Notes: generated by a model not told the origin, from the letters alone. A stretch of DNA of 64,000 nucleotides from Paralithodes platypus (GCA_032716605.1 CM064530.1:4332325-4396324), one strand, 5' to 3'. Shown: positions 29,924 to 40,345, counted from the first letter of the stretch. Program-made: numbers and translations.

Positions 29924-30790
29924 ACCAGGCAGCAGCTGACGGCTACTGCCAACACTGTGTCACACGCAAACATACAAACAAACACACATACAAACCACCC
30001 ACAAACACCCGACCATACCGTCAGACGCGCCGCTAGCCCCGGCTCCAGGCCCCGCGAAACTGCAACAAAACCTAAGCCAAACTAGATCTACAACCTAAGC
30101 CAAACTAGCTAAACAACCTAAGCCAAACTTGCTCTACAACCTAAACCAAAACTGCTCTACAACCTAAGCCAAACTGCAGCTGAATCCATGCAACAGTTTC
30201 GGAGATATCGGCGTTTGAATGCAAATTATTAGCGCTGCGGCGAAATTACCCTATACAATAACTAATACTGTACTAAAAGAAACCAACTTGGCTTTTGTTC
30301 GACACCCTTCTGACTACGCTGTATAGTCCATTCATTATAGGTAGGCCAAAAATCTTGACCACCAGGCAGCAGCTGACGGCTACTGCCAACACTGTGTCAC
30401 ACGCAAACATACAAACAAACACACATACAAACCACCCACAAACACCCGACCATACCGTCAGACGCGCCGCTAGCCCCGGCTCCAGGCCCCACGAAACTGC
30501 AACAAAACCTAAGCCAAACTAGATCTACAACCTAAGCCAAACTAGCTAAACAACCTAAGCCAAACTTGCTCTACAACCTAAACCAAAACTGCTCTACAAC
30601 CTAAGCCAAACTGCAGCTGAATCCATGCAACAGTTTCGGAGATATCGGCGTTTGAATGCAAATTATTAGCGCTGCGGCGAAATTACCCTATACAATAACT
30701 AATACTGTACTAAAAGAAACCAACTTGGCTTTTGTTCGACACCCTTCTGACTATAGTCCATTCATTATAGGTAGGCCAAAAATCTTGACC
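29924..30790 (+). repeat. tandem duplication, ~437-bp unit, two copies
   Basis: 29924-30360 and 30361-30790 are nearly identical; the second lacks about 7 bases near the end (GACTACGCTGTATAGTCC versus GACTATAGTCC). Each unit contains five ~24-base subunits with CCTAAGCCAAACT (about 30066-30180 and 30505-30615), an inverted-repeat end (CGGCGAAATTACCC), a MITE end (TTCGACACCC) and the left end of a palindromic MITE. Confidence 0.9.
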
Positions 30791-30964
30791 ACTATCCTTA
30801 TAACTCAAAAAGGACTAGAGTAATCAAGCTAATATTTCTACCAATTAGGAAGGGTCAGGCAGGGAATAGGTGTGGAAATTTACAGCCCATTTGCTCTACC
30901 CCTTTTTGAATTGCAGAGGTTATGGTTCACAATTTCTGGCCTAACTTTAATGAACAGGGTATAG
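30751..30964. mobile_element. palindromic MITE, family GGCCAAAACTCTTGA, copy 5
   Basis: CTATAGTCCATTCATTATAG..GTAGGCC at the left and GGCCTAACTTTAATGAACAG..TATAG at the right. Its left end is present a second time at 30317-30360 through the tandem duplication. Confidence 0.75.
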
Positions 30965-30978
30965 TAACACAATCTTAC

Positions 30979-31173
30979 CTGCGCCTGGGTAGTCTGAGGG
31001 CATAACTGGTCCTCCGGGTGGGGGCGGTGGGGGTCCGGGTGGTCCAGAGGGGGGCGGTGGGGGGGCCATCATGGACATGTTCGGGGGGCCCTGGTTACTG
31101 TTGGGGGCTGTGTTGGACATGTTGTTGCAGGGAGGTGGGCCCGGTGGCATCGGAGGCATGGGGGGAGGGCCAT
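30979..31173 (-). CDS. ENOX: ENOX-like gene, Pro/Met-rich exon
   Basis: Acceptor CTGTCTTCTTTTCACAG ends at 31174; donor GTAAGATTG starts at 30978; phase 1 at both ends, 65 codons. After the split codon the product reads GPPPMPPMPPGPPPCNNMSN, TAPNSNQGPPNMSMMAPPP, PPSGPPGPPPPPPGGPVMP and SDYPGAG. Proline-rich, disordered, with polyproline runs of the kind bound by SH3, WW or EVH1 domains. Symmetrical phase means it can be skipped in frame. Confidence 0.82.
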
Positions 31174-32611
31174 CTGTGAAAAGAAGACAGAATTACAATA
31201 TGTCTGAGATAATAGTATATTCACCCCTTCGGTATGATGGTGAATTTTTTAAAATTTTATTCTGGCTAACACTAAACAAATACACATACAGTAGCTTAGA
31301 ATTAGAATACGGTAACTATACCACCAACAACAATAACATTATATAATCTTAATACAGTACCAGTACATTAAAATACAGTACAGTAATTTTATCTATCTAC
31401 CAGTAGCTATCACTTACAAGGTAGTTCCATGTTCTGCATGGGTATGCCTTGGTAACAGGCAGTCATACAAGAGACTACTCAAACCCAGGTAAAAAACAGT
31501 CCAATCATATTAGTCAGTCTGAAAGTCAGTCAGACAGTCACTAGTCAAACCCGTACTCCTTTAGAGGGGTAGGGAGGATCAGCAAGATGTACTGGGTCCA
31601 GTCCCAACCTCCAGGGGCTATCTGCACCACAAAAGTGACTGGCAATGGGGACGCCATATCCTTGCTGTATACTAAGTATAAATTATCCTCTACAGTCATC
31701 ATTTTATGTCCCTGCAAGTGATATACCGGTAATGGCCAAATCAATGCAACTTTATTCAAATTTTCCTGTATTCCCTTTCACACTCAATCCAGTCCCAAAA
31801 CCTTGGTAAATACAATCCCTTTGCACCTGATTTCTCGATACTACTGTACTAGAAAAATAGGAATCTACTCTGCCTCTTCATCATATTTATGCCAAGTTTT
31901 CATAATTAGCACACTTTTGGCTGTGAAGTCTTTGTAATAGCTCAATAATCAAGATGGGGACAAACTATAGTGATTGCAATACTGTAATAATTAACAAGGG
32001 AGGCACCCGACGGTTCGCCAACTCGTTCATCTGTGTCTATAGATTTAATATAGGACAAAAACAAAGAATTATGCAAAAAAGGATGTTCAATTGGCCCTCT
32101 CGCATCTTTTATTTCATAATAATGTTTTGCTAAATCTTGAAGGCAATGTTTCCACATAGTGATTATGATAAGTTCTTTTGTCTTTGTACCTTGTGTTTGT
32201 GCTTTGGCTTGTTTATTTTGTAAGTTTTAAATTTCAATTAAAAGCACATAGTGTACAACAGACTTGAGTTACTCCCAACAATCTTCTTACAAACTAAGCA
32301 GGGTAGGCTATACGACCTCACTAACTCCAGTGGTACCACCAATATTTGCCTGCATTTACTTGCAAGCAAATAATTATTTTTTATCTGATAACCATCATTA
32401 TCAAATAAGAATATTGTCTAGACTAGTGGAAACCAGAGAAAAAGGTGTAATTGTATAAGCAAAGATCTGAGTGCAATCGAAAGCCAACTTGGGAATGTCA
32501 CATAGTACAAAGTTCCTTTTGTATGGTACTGTACAGTAGGCTATGTGAAAACTACTGTACTGGCACAATGAAAGGATAACCAAATTTAAAATCCTCATTA
32601 ACTCTCATCAC
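31174..32611 (-). other. intron, few features
   Basis: 31740-31800 resembles one end of the CAGGGTGTC MITE. 31810-31930 resembles the interior of the CAGCTG MITE (TGATTTCTCGATACT, GCCAAGTTTTCAT). 32148-32240 is an R1 3' piece (GTTTCCACATAGTGATTATG). Confidence 0.5.
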
Positions 32612-32888
32612 CTTTTCCAACCAGGAGATGTGGGGGAGGTACGTGAGCAAAGAACTGAGGGCGCTCGTAGGCCAGTTCAGCCACATCACGCAGTATATGT
32701 TGCATCCTTAGCCTCACCCGGTACCCCAGAGTCGCCCCTCCTCCTCCACCTCCTCCCATACCGCTGCTGCTACTGGCTATTGGATCAGCACCTCGACTCA
32801 TCCCGACCCCTCGGCTCAGCCCGGTGCCGCGGCCAAGGCTTGACTCACCCAGAAAGGATAGAGCGTCTTCTAGGAGGCCTTGACTCAT
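32612..32888 (-). CDS. ENOX: ENOX-like gene, candidate first coding exon
   Basis: The first ATG in frame is at 32888, downstream of an in-frame stop near 32960; donor GTGATGAG follows 32612; phase 1 out, 92 codons plus one base, fitting 30979-31173. The product is MSQGLLEDALSFLGESSLGR, RGVGMSRGADPIASSSSGMG, a poly-Gly block, then a globular-looking stretch LGYRVRLRMQHILRDVAELA, YERPQFFAHVPPPHLLVGK. GC-rich codon use contrasts with AT-rich flanks. I do not recognise the RMQHILRDVAELAY segment; it is not part of vertebrate ENOX as I recall it. The link to the downstream exons rests on phase only, so a different gene sharing this intron is possible. Confidence 0.7.
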
Positions 32889-33879
32889 TGTGATGAACTG
32901 ACTTGTTGCTACTTCCCCTTCGAGCTTTGCAGCATTTGTCTTTATTATATCACAATATAATTAATTGCTTTGTCCTACTTTTATGACGTATTCCTGAGTT
33001 TGTTATTGATGGGCTTGTACTTAATGTATTTCCAAACTCAAACAATAAAGTGGGCACTGGTAGGGAAGGCCACTAAGTTACAGTAATATATACTGTAATA
33101 TTAATGAAGCTAAAGAAGTTTCCTTTGCTTAGTGTAGACTGATGGTGGCTAATACACTATGCACTGGGTCTTGTTCCTTGAAAGCACACACCAGTTCCAC
33201 TTCTGGTAGTAGCAGCAGTAGTACTGTAGTAGTATTAAAATAGTTTAACCTGATCACCGAGTCCAATCAGTTACGTTACAAGTACAGTAGTGTATATTTT
33301 GTCCTATTGTAACATGAACTAATTATTGTATTCCACTGTGCACTTCCATATAAGTACAGTATACACAAGTCACACTCCACGTTCAAGAAGAGCATATCAC
33401 ACAGACACTGCCTAATTGATGCTGGTTGTATGGACCCTGAGCACAGACTGAGGTAGGCAGGATTCATGTGGCAGAGACATACTTCACCCTCCTCCCACCC
33501 GCCCCTCTATTTCCTCCACCCTCCACCCTCCCCCACTTTCCACATCTTCCTTCCTTCCTGTACTGTATTTCCCTATCACATAACCCAGCCTTGCAGTCAA
33601 CTACTAAAGGATGGTGACAATAGTAGTGTACTGTACTTCCTATGCTGCTCCTGTCCTTCAGAATTTTTCCTATGTTGTCTCGCCATTTGTAGGTACTTTC
33701 CCTTTAACAACAATAGATACTCAATTTGTTTTTCTACTGGTTTATAATAGGGGGACTAGGGGAAGGTGAGAGAAGAGATGAGGGGACAATAGGATAGGAG
33801 GAGGAAAGAGAAGAGAGGCTTTTGTCATCTGGATAATTTATATGCCTACATCAGTACAGTTGTCCATGTTTGTTTTCTT
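32889..33879. other. 5' flank or intron, no gene seen
   Basis: Possible 5' untranslated or promoter sequence of the 32.9-kb start; no TATA-like element convincingly placed. C-rich at 33485-33545. Confidence 0.4.
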
Positions 33880-34132
33880 TTGAGATTCAAAGATCCTCTC
33901 TCCAAAAGAGAGAATTTGGGAAAGCTATGGAAGGACAGAGAGGGAGAGGTAGATCGAGAGAGGTGGAAGGATGGAGTTAAGAAGTATATGCGTGAAAGCG
34001 GTGCTGGATGGGAGGGGCGTCGACTGACTGGGGACAGAGGTGCATGAGGGTATTTCGTTCGTGGCCACCCCTTCGGCCCTTCGGGGATCACGGCGTCCGG
34101 CAGACAGATAGATAGATAGATAGATGTTTAAC
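33880..34132 (+). pseudogene. RTE-like LINE 3' end with (GATA)n tail
   Basis: Frames give GRGRSRERWKDGVKKYM, RESGAGWEGRRLTGDRGA and VRGHPFGPSGIT, then GGATCACGGCGTCCGGCAGA and (GATA)5 at 34107-34127. Paralog of the minus copy at 5053-6120, showing the uninterrupted order. Confidence 0.75.
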
Positions 34133-34207
34133 CCTGACGATAATACTACCAATTTGCCATCCAAAGATAATGTTAAATGGTACCTACTCTCTGGATGAAA
34201 CACTGTA

Positions 34208-34399
34208 CAGGTCTCCCTCACTATCCGATGCCCTGATTTGGGATATTAATATAGGTTTTTAGGTGTTTGGGTTTGGGTTTTGGCTGGTCCAAGAACACAT
34301 CCCCATTTACCCCATTAATTTTAGGGTTTGCTACAAGATTTTTCTATTTAAGATCGGGTTTTCAGGAACGTAACCCAATTGTATATCGAGGGAGACCTG
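34208..34399. mobile_element. Tc1/mariner-type MITE, copy 3
   Basis: CAGGTCTCCCTCACTATCCG at the left, TATCGAGGGAGACCTG at the right, flanked by TA. Its right end lies in a 48-base duplicated segment. Confidence 0.85.
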
Positions 34400-34485
34400 T
34401 ACCTTCTATAGTCTCTTTATTAAGATGAGTCTATCGAGGGAGACCTGTACCTTCTATAGTCTCTTTATTAAGATGAGTCTAGAAT
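34386..34485 (+). repeat. 48-bp direct duplication, two units
   Basis: ATCGAGGGAGACCTGTACCT..AAGATGAGTCT occurs twice in tandem, beginning within the MITE's right end. Confidence 0.9.
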
Positions 34486-34640
34486 TGTAACCCCTAATGT
34501 CTTGTCACTCATGAAGGGTTGAAGCAAACAGGCTGCATATTTCGGTTTCCAAACCTATTCACTGTAGCCTCTTCCCAAATGGTAGATATCAGCTAAATAA
34601 TGGTAGATTGGGGTTGGTAATTTCTATAGACTAAAGTAAC

Positions 34641-34800
34641 TTCCTCCCTGCCGCCGCCGCCGCCACCACCACCACCACCACCACCACCACCACCACCACC
34701 ACCAGCACCTGTAGTGACCTTGGCTGCCAGCATACACTCCACGACCTTGTCAATGTCACATCCCGACCCTAGATCATTAATCATCACACATCCCTTGATA
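34641..34800 (-). CDS. possible coding exon with poly-Gly, gene unknown
   Basis: On minus, an AG (AATCTAATTATAG) precedes 34800. The frame then reads IKGCVMINDLGSGCDIDKVV, ECMLAAKVTTGAG, about eighteen Gly from a (CCA)n array at 34654-34703 on plus, then REE before a weak donor (GTTACT at 34640) or, earlier, GTGCTG after ACTACAG. Codon use in the CDIDKVVECMLAAKV part looks coding, and the surroundings are AT-rich. I cannot place it in phase with neighbours convincingly: an acceptor that would join it to the 32.9-kb exon (CAG before TTCATCACAATG) is pyrimidine-poor. It could be an upstream exon of the same gene. Confidence 0.4.
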
Positions 34801-35094
34801 CTATAATTAGATTGCAATGACAAATATTCTTAGTCCCCTAAATTATGAAGTACATTAGCTACATGTTTTTTGTTTTTACCTTAGATAAAATTTATGTACA
34901 GTACAGACAGTACAGTACTGCAAGTTAACTTAGTGAAATAATTGACTATACTGTACTGTATTATTTTCTAGACAAAGGACCTACAGTACGGTACACGAAT
35001 ACTATACCAAAAAATATACCTTTTGTAAATTGTAGTTAATTGGACAACTTTCTGATTTGCTTCATAAAGAAGAAACATTAATTATCGGGACTGA

Positions 35095-35292
35095 ATATAA
35101 ATGCAGTTTGCAGTTTATAAATGTAGTGCCCTCCTTTGATTGACAGGGACTTAACTGGATATTTACCATAATCGCTATACCAAGCTGCCCAAACTCTTCC
35201 CGTCTACCAATGGCACGGAGTGGGATCGAATTGCAGACTCTTCGATCAGTAGTCAGACACGCTACCGACTATGGCACAGCCCGTGGCATGTA
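35095..35292 (-). mobile_element. SINE T2, complete copy
   Basis: Reversed: tRNA-like head at the right (GCTACCGACTATGGCACAGC complement of the A-box side; GGGATCGAATTGCAGACTC, B box), body with CAAGCTGCCCAAACTC and 3' end at the left near AAATGTAGTGCCCTCC. Matches 41866-42068 on plus. Confidence 0.75.
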
Positions 35293-35990
35293 AACATAAT
35301 GTATCCCCCATATTAGAATCAACAAAATAGTAATTCCCACAGATATAAACATAACATATTGACACACGCCAGTGCACAAAATGGATTACTAAAATAAAAG
35401 ACTAAAACATTGAACATTATACAGTACAGCACTATGCATATCCTCTGACACATCTCCTTCCTGGAATACTGTTTTCAATATATGGAGGTGTGCTGCAGCT
35501 CTCAATGTGATTCACTGAAATACATTGCTTATCTAAATACCTGATATTGAGAGTCTGAGAAAAATAGTTTCCTATGTCATTGATTAGTAAAATATTACAA
35601 AATTATAAAGGAAGACGTCCAATTTCCTGTTACAGCTTATCTAACTGTATAACCAAACAAATTTTTTGTCCTTAATAATGGTATGACATGTGGTAAAGAC
35701 ATGATGAGAATACAGTAGATAAACAAACACACATTAAAGGCTATACGGTACCTGTATATACTCAAGACCATAATGATCAGTTAAATAGGCTAAATACACA
35801 TCAACCTATATTAAGAAGAGCCCAAAGTAAAGAACCACTGTATCTAATCAACCAGCCCTTGCTAAACCTAACCTACTTGGAGTGCAGGCCAATCAATCAA
35901 GCACAAGCAGAATGTAGCACAGGCCCCGATGCCCATATTTAGACGGCAAACATCAAGCAACGGAGATGAGTAAACAAATGCGGTGGTGGG
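35293..35990. other. no gene seen
   Basis: Unassigned AT-rich sequence. Confidence 0.5.
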
Positions 35991-35994
35991 CGGT

Positions 35995-36245
35995 GAATAA
36001 ACAAGAGGGGAGGTGGGGGGAGAGAGGGAAGGGCAGGAAAGAGATGAGAAGGTAGAAAGGGTGAGAAGGTAGAAAGGGTGAGAAGAAGGAAAGAGGGTGG
36101 AGAAAAGGTGAGAGGAAGGAGAGAGAGGGGTGGGAGGATATGGAAAGAGGGGATAGAAAGGTAAGGAGAAAAATTAAAGTGGGGAGACAACAAAAAGACA
36201 ACAAAAATGGAGGAGGAGGAAGGGGGAGGAAAAACAAAGAGGATG
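35995..36245. repeat. polypurine tract
   Basis: G/A-only sequence of about 250 bases with GGGTGAGAAGGTAGAAA duplicated at 36058 and 36075. Confidence 0.85.
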
Positions 36246-36394
36246 ATGATGCAGATTCAATGTGGGGCTAAAACAAACATATAGGTGATGGTAACTGTGT
36301 CATTGTCAGTGGGTCAGTGTTACCAGGTCAATGTCAGACCTTGGTGACATGGGAAGTGAGGATGCGTTACATGATAATACCTGGAATGCACTAG

Positions 36395-36740
36395 GTATAT
36401 TTTTATTGGGAGTTTTTTAGTTTGTTTCCTAGAGCTTAAGAGCTCAAGCTTAAAATTACACCCCTTAGACCCCCTTTCAAGATTACTGTAATTTGTAAAT
36501 TTTTCGGTAGAAAAATGGCCGGTTACTCTGAATTTACAGGCTTGCTGTCGCTCGCCAGGAAAAAATTGACACCTTAATGGCACGAAAAGTCTTAAAATTT
36601 ACAGAAATGGGGCAAAAGTTCTTATAAGCGCCAAACTAATGGGGCGAACGTCATATACTGTAATCTCAAAAGCAATAGGGCTAAACATGAGGGAGAAAGG
36701 GGTCCAGAAAAAAATCCCCCAAGTGGAACCTAAAATATCA
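36395..36740 (+). repeat. dispersed repeat R3, copy 2
   Basis: TTTTTAGTTTGTTTCCTAGA, GGCTTGCTGTCGCTCGCCAG and CAAACTAATGGGGCGAACGT, in the same order as 11466-11790. Confidence 0.7.
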
Positions 36741-36830
36741 TACAGAACACTAATTCCTCACTTGTAGTTCTAGTTACGTTCCTGAAAATCGAGACTTTAA
36801 AATAACAAAAATTTAAGTTAATTTTGTACC

Positions 36831-37367
36831 TTAAACCCGTTCAGTACCAGGGGCGTCCTTTCATCTTTATTCTGACAACTATGAGACGTTTTTATTCAGC
36901 TTAGAAAGGACCTCTACCCATTATAAGGCTTCAAACTATCTCAACCAACCTTTTAAAATACCACAGCCCCTTCCTAAGCTGCATAATATCGTCTAAATAT
37001 AGCTAACGTACAATATAACACGTCGCTGGTACTCAAAGGGTTGTTGTTGTTGTTGTTGTTGTTCCCCAAGCTGCCTGGCCGAACAGCCCCAAGGCCCCGA
37101 GCAATTCCAAGGTCATAACCGAGTGCCCCCACAGAACCCTCCCCGCCGACCACAATAAAGCCTGGGTGACCGAAGCCACTCCATGGCGGGGAGCTGAGGA
37201 GGGTGCGGAAACGCCCGGGAAACCAAAGCCCCACCCAGGGCCCTGTGCCCCTCAGCAATTATGAAGAGAAAGTTGAGGGGCAAGGGAAAAATGTGACGCT
37301 TTGGCTTCCAATTTTGGTAGATTGGGAGGTCAAACCACGGAAGAGACGCCGTCACTTAAAGGGTTAA
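36831..37367. mobile_element. TTAA fold-back MITE, copy D, interrupted by (AAC)n retroposon
   Basis: Starts TTAAACCCGTTCAGTACCAG and reaches GCTGGTACTCAAAGGGTT. The retroposon intervenes with duplication AAAGGGTT (37035-37042, 37358-37365), and the end AAAGGGTTAA is completed at 37367. Confidence 0.85.
37043..37357 (-). mobile_element. (AAC)n-tailed retroposon, copy 3, 5'-truncated
   Basis: (GTT)n at the left, then CCCCAAGCTGCCTGGCCGAA..; ends at GACGCCGTCACTT, missing the first ~80 bases of the other copies. Flanked by the 8-base AAAGGGTT duplication. Confidence 0.85.
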
Positions 37368-37484
37368 CCCATTCAGTACGGATGACGTCCTTTTCATTAT
37401 ATTTTGGCTATTAGCAAATGATTTTATTCAGGTTAGGAAGGACCTTTACGAATTGATAGGCTACACACTACCTCAATTCCCCCT

Positions 37485-37943
37485 TTAACCCTTCCCGCCC
37501 AGGCAGCATTTTAAAATGACACCGCGGCAGATGGCCAGGAGCCCGGGTGTCATTTTAAAATCCGTAAGCTTGAAAGCTGTGCTTCCGACGCATGTAAACA
37601 AAGCCTGTCTTTGCGACACCGCACCTCCGAAACCAAGGAGACGTCGGATCAATGTTGTTTTTGTATGCTATGACGAAATTAGTCTGCAAAGGTCCGATAT
37701 TGCAAACGTCGTATCGAATCTCTCTCCATGGAAATCGTCATCACAATTGAACCAGTTGATCTAGAGAGCTCTACTCAATGCCAGTTTACAGATCAGAAAC
37801 AGGACTACGTTTAGAGATGTGTGGGAATTCTCTAGCAGTTAAAATAACAAAGATACAGGTAGCCTATTAAAGAAGTTTTTCGGCCAGATCGCCCAGATTT
37901 CAATAATGTCCTTAGGATAGCGAGCCCGGGCGGGAAGGGTTAA
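37485..37943. mobile_element. non-autonomous piggyBac-type element, 459 bases
   Basis: TTAACCCTTCCCGCCCAGGC at the left and GCCCGGGCGGGAAGGGTTAA at the right: TTAA-bounded with inverted repeats of about 16 bases. Interior homologous to 8067-8541 and related to the left end of the transposon at 23346. Confidence 0.9.
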
Positions 37944-38081
37944 GTACCACAGATTCTTCCTAAACTGTATAAAAAGTATCAGATTCTTCCTAAACTGTAT
38001 AAAATAATGTAGGCCTAGTTAAATAATGTGGGCCTAGTTAAATTCAGCTAGAATAAAATAAAAAAGACATCCCAGTACTGA

Positions 38082-38398
38082 GAGCAGGGGTGTGGAGTCG
38101 GATTGAAAAAATTCCGACTCCGTATCCAGGAAATTTTAAGGATGCAACTCCGACCCCGACTCAACCCCCTCTCCCCCAAATTTCCCAATTTCCCACAAAT
38201 TGCTTGCTTGAAATGTCCTCCCACAACAGCTCCCACAAATTTGTGGGAATTTCCTGCGAAGTGACAACACTGGCCTAGCAGCGCACCTAGGCTAAGTACT
38301 TTACACAAGAATTGATCACATAAAGGAGTCGGAGATATTTTTACCGACTCCGACTCCAGCCAAAAGTAGAAGACTCCTCGACTCCTACTCTACACCCC
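38082..38398. mobile_element. hAT-type MITE, 317 bases
   Basis: Begins GAGCAGGGGTGTGGAGTCGG and ends ACTCCTACTCTACACCCC. Flanked by a perfect 8-base duplication AGTACTGA (38074-38081, 38399-38406). CCGACTCCGACTCCAG words near both ends are typical of a widespread hAT non-autonomous family. Confidence 0.9.
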
Positions 38399-38485
38399 AG
38401 TACTGAAAGGGTTAATTAAGGAACAATGTAATCATAATACAACTTAAAATGAGGAGTGCCTCTTGGAGTAGGCTACCACATATAT

Positions 38486-38738
38486 TCATTAGTAACATTG
38501 ATTTCATTAATTAGGTTTATTTGTAAGTAAATTGGTGGGTTGGTGATAATATGAATTTACACACATACAGTACCGTACAGGCCTACTCACACACGAGGGA
38601 ATAAAATCATACTGTCTTGATAGCGTAATGCATAAATGCGCGGAATTTCGATGTGAGTATCCTAGGTTCGAGTCCTTGGAGTGCCACATGTATTTGTTGA
38701 TTTCATTAATTGAGTTTAGAGGTGAAATTGGTTAGTGG
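38486..38738 (+). mobile_element. SINE T1: 3' piece and complete copy
   Basis: 38486-38555 is a T1 3' part (GATTTCATTAATTAGGTTTA). 38607-38738 is a complete copy: TGTCTTGATAGCGTAATGCA (A-box side), CCTAGGTTCGAGTCCTTGGA (B box), then CCACATGTATTTGTTGATTT..GAGTTTAGAGGTGAAATTGG. Same family at 40680-40836 and 43738-43885 (minus). Confidence 0.75.
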
Positions 38739-38789
38739 AAAAAAACCCATAATAATTACAAGCAACTTACACAATCACACACCATAAAT

Positions 38790-39245
38790 TAAGGTACAGT
38801 ACTGTAAATCAATGGAATGGTCACAACTTATTTTAATGTTAGCAAGCTTACAACATTACATATATTAAACTGTACTGTATATCAAAATATAGACCAGGTA
38901 CAATTTTGACGAACAAACAAAAATGCACACACACACAGGCACCAGGAACAATAAGCATAAACAACCAGTATATATATCACAAAAAACAAAACATGCACAC
39001 AAAGAGAACAACACACACACTGGGAGAACAACACACACACTGGGAGAACACACACATACACAAACAAAAATATTGAAACAACACAAATAAACAAACAAAA
39101 GCACAAACACACTAGGAACAACAAGAATACATACACAAGAACAACAACACGTACATATCCATAGAACAACACATGACCTTCCACACTTGCAAATTGTGTC
39201 AGTTTAGTATCCAGTATCCACCCACCCACCTACATCCTTCCTGTA
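38790..39245. repeat. CA-rich low-complexity region
   Basis: (CA)n-interrupted sequence with ACACACACTGGGAGAACA duplicated near 39011 and 39031. The Val/Cys/Leu-rich minus frames reflect GTGTGT composition and are not genes. Confidence 0.75.
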
Positions 39246-39280
39246 GTCAGGGTGGTAGGAAGTGTGTGTCTGTGTGTGTG

Positions 39281-39608
39281 TAATAATAATAATACAGTAA
39301 TCGGTTTATTTCAAGCCTGCAGCCAATGAGACTGAAAATACACAGAACACAGACTTAACCTAATCTTATCATAAGGGATCAACAGATTGATCATGGCTGC
39401 TAACGAGAGCGCATACATTACCCAGAGGGAGTAGGACATGGGTAGAAGACTTTGTGAGTCTCTCGAGACAGTCCGTCCAGACCTAGTCTTCATGGAAAGG
39501 GAAAGTTTTTGAGAGAATTTCCCCTGCTGGCGCCTGGGATCGAACCCCTGACACCAGAGCTAGCACTCTAAATACTGTACAGTAATTTATCGCGCTTTGC
39601 CACCGTGA

Positions 39609-39613
<5 letters not shown>
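39281..39613 (-). mobile_element. SINE T3, complete copy
   Basis: Minus orientation: the (AAT)n tail on the left (39281-39294), tRNA-like head on the right with CCTGGGATCGAACCCCTGA (B box) and CGCGCTTTGCCACCGTGACC. Body includes GAGTCTCTCGAGACAGTCCG. Confidence 0.7.

Positions 39614-39664
<51 letters not shown>
39612..39664. repeat. (GT)n microsatellite
   Basis: About 26 GT units, followed by (GGAA)n at 39674-39691. Confidence 0.97.
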
Positions 39665-39665
<1 letters not shown>

Positions 39666-39754
39666 GAAGACTGGAAGGAAGGAAGGAAGGAAGTACAGTA
39701 CAGTAATGTACAGTATTATGTTTAATTATTATTTAGGATTTTGCTCACTTTTGG

Positions 39755-40035
39755 CAATTTCAAGGTGTATATTAGTTTTTCCTCTAGGCTAACAAATCGC
39801 CTTACCAGACTTCCTTCAAACTAAAAAATAAACACCCAGACCACCTTCAAGCTAAATTTGTACATTTTTCAATAGCAAAATGTCCCAGCCGAAGGACAAA
39901 TTCTTCCTAAAGTAGTTACAGGCTTGTCGGCTTGCTATCGCTCGGCCAGAAAAAAACTTGACACATAAATGGGGTGAAACATCTTATCATGTTCAAACTA
40001 ATAGGGTGAAAAGTCTTAATGGGGGATGGGCGTAT
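39755..40035 (+). repeat. dispersed repeat R3, copy 3
   Basis: GGCTTGCTATCGCTCGGCCA, AATGGGGTGAAACATCTTAT; same order as the other R3 copies. Confidence 0.65.
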
Positions 40036-40069
40036 TTATTTCCTCATTGGTAATTTCCTCATTTTACTC

Positions 40070-40345
40070 AGTGGTCGGGGGCCGGGGGAGTGCTGGAGCG
40101 ACCTTGGTGACCCTGGTCTCTGGGTCTCCTCCTGGGTGACCTAGATGTGTGTGAATTTGTGTTTTGTCTGTGTTTGTTCGTTGTTTTATGTTGTGTTTTG
40201 TGTTTTCCCTGTTCTTGCTCTGTCTTGAGGCGGCAACCCACCCAAAAAAAAAAAAAAAAAAAGTAAATAAATAAATAAATAAATAAAATAAAATTACTAA
40301 AATAATAAAATAGAATAAAATAGAAAATACAAAAAAATAAAAAGG
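40070..40345 (+). mobile_element. retroposon 3' end with poly(A)
   Basis: A GC-rich segment ending TCTTGAGGCGGCAACCCACC is followed by an A run (40243-40262) and (AAAT)n. No coding frame; probably the 3' end of a LINE or a processed copy of unknown source. Confidence 0.5.

Larger units (their letters stand above)
37364..38415. mobile_element. TTAA fold-back MITE, copy E, split twice
   Basis: Begins TTAACCCATTCAGTACGGATG. It is interrupted by a 459-base TTAA element (37485-37943), continues at 37944-38081 (CCACAGATTCTTCCTAAACTG, itself duplicated), and is interrupted again at 38082-38398 by a hAT-type element. It ends AGTACTGAAAGGGTTAA at 38415. Confidence 0.85.

Noticed and set aside
33466..33747. 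Plus-strand 93-residue frame
   Set aside because: Pro/Ser-rich start from C-rich DNA, no splice or homology support.
38865..39229. Cys/Val/Leu-rich secreted-like small proteins on minus
   Set aside because: Encoded by CA-rich low-complexity DNA with internal duplications; no splice or homology support.
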